In this document: positions 6,626-9,276 of the stretch, one piece after another | Layout of the letters: every line of letters starts with the position of its first letter | Numbering within the stretch: position 1 is the first letter of the stretch | Source of the DNA: Acholeplasmatales bacterium DTU056 | GTDB lineage: Bacteria; Bacillota_I; Bacilli_A; ML615J-28; CAG-698 | DNA: 9,276 nt | Direction: 5' to 3' | Assembly: GCA_001512985.1 (NCBI GenBank) | Contig: LFRX01000057.1 | Coordinates: forward strand, 1-9,276 | The notes under the pieces: generated by a model | Databases searched by the model: none | Told to the model about the DNA's origin: nothing | The model's input: only the letters and a program-made list of their open reading frames with translations | Translations under genes and position numbers: made by a program

Positions 6626-7128
6626 AAAAATACTTCTCTTTGACAACTAACACTAAACAAAGTACTCCTAAAATAATCGAAAGTATCCCACCAATATTAA
6701 TAAATAAACTTATAAATTTTTCAAAACCAACTAATAAAAAGATTAAACCAAATGTAATCTTTGGAAGTTCTAATTGAAATTGAATTATTGGAAATGGCGA
6801 TGTAAAAATATTTACTAATGGAGAAATTAATAGAAATATTACTATTAAAGAATTAATTAAAGCACTTGGAATAATTAACATCATTATTCCTAAAATAACT
6901 AAAACTAATGACGTCGCAAAAATAAAATAATTTTGGACAAACTTAAGATTTTTTGCTGATAAAATTAATGGTTTAACACTAATTAAAATTGCGCTTAATC
7001 CAATTACTATATATAAAAACTTAAGTAAAGTTTTTTTTCGAAATTGTAACAAACAAAACACCAACAATAATTAACCCTAAACCCCATAATAATAAATCAA
7101 ATTTATCAAATTTACTTAGTTTCTTCAT
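6624..7128 (-). CDS. HdeD/DUF308-like six-helix membrane protein, frameshifted at an A8 run
   Basis: The gene appears to start at the ATG at 7128, overlapping the mscL end by 17 bases. It reads MKKLSKFDKFDLLLWG, then a clean first membrane helix (about residues 10-29), and hits TAA at 7021-7023 after 35 codons. In the +1 frame the sequence continues from TLLKFLY for 135 residues with five more membrane helices to the stop at 6624. The frames meet at eight A's (7031-7038). With seven A's a single 167-aa, six-helix protein results, the size and topology of HdeD/DUF308 proteins. The downstream frame alone has only a TTG start at 7067 with no ribosome site and lacks the first helix. The break could be a sequencing indel, a real mutation, phase variation or transcriptional slippage. 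Family membership is inferred from topology and segments such as ILGIMMLIIPS; substrate and role are unknown. It is probably translated by coupling to mscL. Confidence 0.65.
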
Positions 7129-7615
7129 ATTGTTGTTTTAATAAATCACGAATTTCAGTTAATAATTGTTCAGTAGGGTTTAGGATATTTTCTTTGGTTT
7201 CTTCTTGAGTTTTTTCTTCTTCTACTTTTCCTTCTTTCAATTTAGCTAAAGCAATTTCTTTTGCACGTCTTTTTATTTGATTTTTTAAAAACCACTCAAT
7301 GGTAACATAAATAGAAAATGCAATAATCAAAAATTCAACAATCACTTGTATAAAGTTACCATATCTAATTTCACTTCCACGCACATTCCATACTAAGTTA
7401 GCAAATGAATCGGTATTAAGCATAGTAGATATTAGAGGCATTATAATGTCGTTGACAAGGGAGGAGACTATTTTATTAAATGCTCCCCCGATGACAACTG
7501 CAATTGCTAAATCTATTACATTACCACGAGTGATGAAGGCTTTAAATCCACCAAAGAAACTTAATGTTTCTTTTTTTAGATTTTCTTTGATTATTTCCTT
7601 CTTATCTTTTTTCAT
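7112..7615 (-). CDS. mscL: Large-conductance mechanosensitive channel MscL
   Basis: MscL is a homopentameric membrane channel that opens under high membrane tension and releases solutes during hypo-osmotic shock. The family core is clear: FFGGFKAFITRGNVIDLAIAVVIGGAFNKIVSSLVNDIIMPLI (about 20-62) covers the N-terminal helix and pore-lining TM1, and TM2 is about 85-106. The C-terminal bundle helix PTEQLLTEIRDLLKQ (147-161) is typical. The protein is 167 aa from the ATG at 7615, longer than the usual 130-150, owing to a charged N-terminal extension of about 20 residues and a Lys/Glu-rich stretch (about 111-145) before the last helix. I prefer 7615 over the ATG at 7639: AAGGTG lies five bases before 7615, while 7639 lacks a ribosome site and lies within a palindrome. 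It is cotranscribed with the HdeD-like gene. Confidence 0.95.
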   Translation of the reverse strand: MKKDKKEIIKENLKKETLSFFGGFKAFITRGNVIDLAIAVVIGGAFNKIVSSLVNDIIMPLISTMLNTDSFANLVWNVRGSEIRYGNFIQVIVEFLIIAFSIYVTIEWFLKNQIKRRAKEIALAKLKEGKVEEEKTQEETKENILNPTEQLLTEIRDLLKQQYEETK

Positions 7616-7632
7616 TTTTTCACCTTTTATTT

Positions 7633-7656
7633 TAGACATAATATGTATTATGTCTA
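7633..7656. promoter_or_regulatory. 24-bp perfect palindrome at the 5' end of mscL
   Basis: TAGACATAATA (7633-7643) and TATTATGTCTA (7646-7656) are perfect inverted 11-base arms around TG. The site lies between the putative mscL promoter and the mscL ribosome binding site. As DNA it has the form of an operator for a dimeric repressor. As RNA it can form a 10-bp hairpin with loop ACAU just before AAGGTG. The alternative ATG at 7639 lies inside the right half as read on the minus strand. No second copy was noticed in the window. Confidence 0.6.
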
Positions 7657-7670
7657 TTTTATAAATATAT

Positions 7671-7697
7671 ATTATAAGAAAAACCTATACTTGTCAT
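7671..7697 (-). promoter_or_regulatory. Possible mscL promoter
   Basis: A perfect TATAAT -10 (minus strand, 7676-7671) is preceded after 15 bases by ATGACA (7697-7692), a fair -35 with a short spacer. It lies entirely in the gap after the glycosidase stop codon, and no terminator was seen between that stop and mscL. mscL could therefore also be reached by read-through. Confidence 0.45.
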
Positions 7698-7698
7698 A

Positions 7699-9276
7699 TT
7701 ATTTTAAGATTTCATTAATTATAATAGTTTGCTTTGATTTAGCAAAATCTACATAATTATGTAATTTTAATGGTGGATTTTTCAATGTGATTTCAAAGTA
7801 CCCTTTTAGATTTTGTAAATCAACCCGATATACGATGGTAAAGTGATATGATCCATCAGTCTGTTTTTGAGCATTACGAATGATTGCAATATTACTATTA
7901 ACATATGCAACTTTATCGCCAACAAAAACTCTAGCACGGGTAATAGAATTATCAGGGTCATCAAATTCTACCGTGACAATCAACTCACTACCTTTTTCTT
8001 CATAACTAATATTTTTTACTTGACCAGTTCTTTTTGCTGTTTTAACTGACCCACCCGAAATAGTTTTAATTAAATTACCATCACCAGTATCATAATAGAA
8101 AGTATAAAGATATTGAGTATTTGGCATTAAATTGTCAAAACTAACAATACCATTTTCAACTTTATTTATTTCGCCATTTAATTCAACATACAAATTTTTA
8201 ACGTCAACACCTTTTGCATCTAAAATATCAACTTTAATACTAACGGAATTACGATTGATTTCTATTGGATTAGAAGTAAATTCTGGTTCATAAACAACAA
8301 AGAAAATAGCATTAGCAACACGACGAACGGAATTATCAGATGGAGAATTAACTACTTCAAAACTATTTCCCCGACGAATAATCATTGTTGTAGAACCGCC
8401 GCCATCAAGGTTGTATGCGCCAACGCAACCATAATATTTCATGATTGCCACCATTTCTTCTTGAGTAGCGCCAAACATGTTTTTATCTGGTTGGCGTCCG
8501 TCAATTGTTAACATTACAATTGTCCCATCGGCTTTAATTCCTACAATCGAACGTGGAGCACGAGTGTAATAATAAGATTCATTTAATAACTGTGATTCTA
8601 CACCGTCATGAATTAAATAGCCATGACCTACCGCTAATTCTTCAACTTCACTATATGGTCCTGTGAAAGTTCGCATTACGCGGACTTTTGTTCCAACTTT
8701 TAATAGTTCGGTAGCCTCTGGATTACGAGAAACAATCGCAAATTCTTTTTCGCCAAGTTCTTTTGGTTCAGTTGAAGTAATTACACCGCGTCCGTAGAAG
8801 TCATTTGATGAATTTGCTAGGGCTTTTTCAGCATTTTCTACTACAAATACATTTCCAGAAGAATTGATGGCTTGTGGAACGATTTTTTGCTCGCTAGACC
8901 AATTTGCATAGTAAATGCTAATTTGATTTTCCCCAGCGGCTTTATTGTAATTATCAACGGTAAATGTTTTAATTTCATTACCATTTTCATCATATATTGT
9001 TAAAATAAATCCGCCAACATATTCATCTAATGTACCATTAGTATGAATATATTTTTTAACAACTAAATCATCAGGTTGCCCTTTATTTTTGAATCCTACC
9101 ATTAAACTATAGTTATTAGAACCGCCAGCTCGAGTTACTTCCCCATCACTAATCATTGGTCCAAGGGGTTGATATGGTAATTTCCCTGTTCCTTGCATAT
9201 CAAAAAAGTCCGCATTTATTCCACCAATTACTTTCCATCCTGGGTGGTTGCGCTCATAATCTTTGGCTAAATTAAT
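7699..9276 (-). CDS. Phosphodiester glycosidase (NAGPA-domain) protein, 5'-partial
   Basis: The open frame continues to the right edge, so the N-terminus (including any signal peptide) is outside the window; 525 residues are visible. The ATG at 9198 is internal, because the preceding 26 codons contain the family motif GGINADFFD (visible residues 18-26). Further NAGPA (DUF2233) landmarks are GHGYLIHDG (217-225), YTRAPRSIVGI (237-247), TIDGR (257-261) and NLDGGGSTTM (289-298), then NSPSDNSVRRVANAIFF (310-326). The mammalian family member removes GlcNAc from a phosphodiester; bacterial members are thought to act on surface glycans or teichoic-acid-like phosphodiesters. From about residue 336 to the end there are beta-rich segments resembling one or two fibronectin type III-like modules, which suits a secreted or surface enzyme. 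There is no sortase motif or C-terminal anchor. The gene ends in TAA with no clear terminator. Confidence 0.88.
   Translation of the reverse strand: MNLAKDYERNHPGWKVIGGINADFFDMQGTGKLPYQPLGPMISDGEVTRAGGSNNYSLMVGFKNKGQPDDLVVKKYIHTNGTLDEYVGGFILTIYDENGNEIKTFTVDNYNKAAGENQISIYYANWSSEQKIVPQAINSSGNVFVVENAEKALANSSNDFYGRGVITSTEPKELGEKEFAIVSRNPEATELLKVGTKVRVMRTFTGPYSEVEELAVGHGYLIHDGVESQLLNESYYYTRAPRSIVGIKADGTIVMLTIDGRQPDKNMFGATQEEMVAIMKYYGCVGAYNLDGGGSTTMIIRRGNSFEVVNSPSDNSVRRVANAIFFVVYEPEFTSNPIEINRNSVSIKVDILDAKGVDVKNLYVELNGEINKVENGIVSFDNLMPNTQYLYTFYYDTGDGNLIKTISGGSVKTAKRTGQVKNISYEEKGSELIVTVEFDDPDNSITRARVFVGDKVAYVNSNIAIIRNAQKQTDGSYHFTIVYRVDLQNLKGYFEITLKNPPLKLHNYVDFAKSKQTIIINEILK

Noticed and set aside
6624..7067. 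147-aa membrane protein starting at the TTG at 7067
   Set aside because: The start is a TTG with no ribosome site, a stop lies two codons upstream, and the first transmembrane helix is in the other frame; a frameshifted longer gene explains the region better.
7446..7664. Plus-strand open frame of 72 codons antisense to mscL
   Set aside because: It lies opposite a clear MscL gene, has no family similarity I can see and is explained by the complement of the MscL codons.
7867..8049. Plus-strand open frame of 60 codons inside the glycosidase gene
   Set aside because: It is antisense to the fibronectin-like tail; the composition (Asn, Ile, Phe, Thr) is noise from AT-rich sequence.

Overview
The window is strongly AT-rich DNA carrying eleven genes, ten on the minus strand and one (rpmB) on the plus strand. 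It looks like a low-GC Gram-positive relative (Bacillota or Mycoplasmatota). Candidate groups are Acholeplasma/Izemoplasma/Haloplasma-like or Erysipelotrichia-like bacteria, but I cannot place it more finely. UGA is a real stop: rsmB-like, rlmN and rpe all end in TGA and tryptophan is TGG, so the code is standard and not the Mycoplasma code. Shine-Dalgarno sites and sigma-70/SigA-type promoters are canonical, two of them with an extended TGnTATAAT -10.

Layout, left to right. Positions 1-316 hold a complete monocistronic rpmB unit with promoter, RBS, gene and intrinsic terminator. Positions 317-466 form the convergent gap. It contains a 17-bp long-range stem that fits minus-strand RNA and is probably the 3' end of the large minus-strand operon. 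Positions 467-6577 are a seven-gene operon, in transcription order: helical protein of unknown function, PHP-domain phosphoesterase, RsmB-like protein, rlmN, rsgA, rpe, thiN. Spacing is tight, with two ATGA stop/start overlaps and one perfectly spaced promoter. Positions 6593-7697 hold mscL and an overlapping six-helix membrane protein gene that is frameshifted at an A8 run, closed by a GUAA-loop terminator. Positions 7699-9276 are the 3' part of a phosphodiester glycosidase (NAGPA-domain) gene that runs off the right edge.

The order rsmB-rlmN-(prpC-prkC)-rsgA-rpe-thiN, followed by rpmB on the opposite strand, is the well-known Bacillus subtilis arrangement. Here the Ser/Thr phosphatase and kinase genes prpC and prkC are missing from the middle, and def/fmt are not directly upstream. 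The operon joins rRNA modification and 30S maturation (RsmB-like, RlmN, RsgA) with pentose-phosphate and cofactor metabolism (Rpe, ThiN).

Most of the window is ordinary core genome; I see no defence, mobile or CRISPR system. Three things stand out. The RsmB homologue keeps its fold outline but has lost the SAM-binding loop, both conserved cysteines and the linker RNA-binding subdomain. The HdeD-like membrane gene is split by a single extra A in a homopolymer. A 24-bp perfect palindrome sits at the start of mscL and affects the choice of its start codon.
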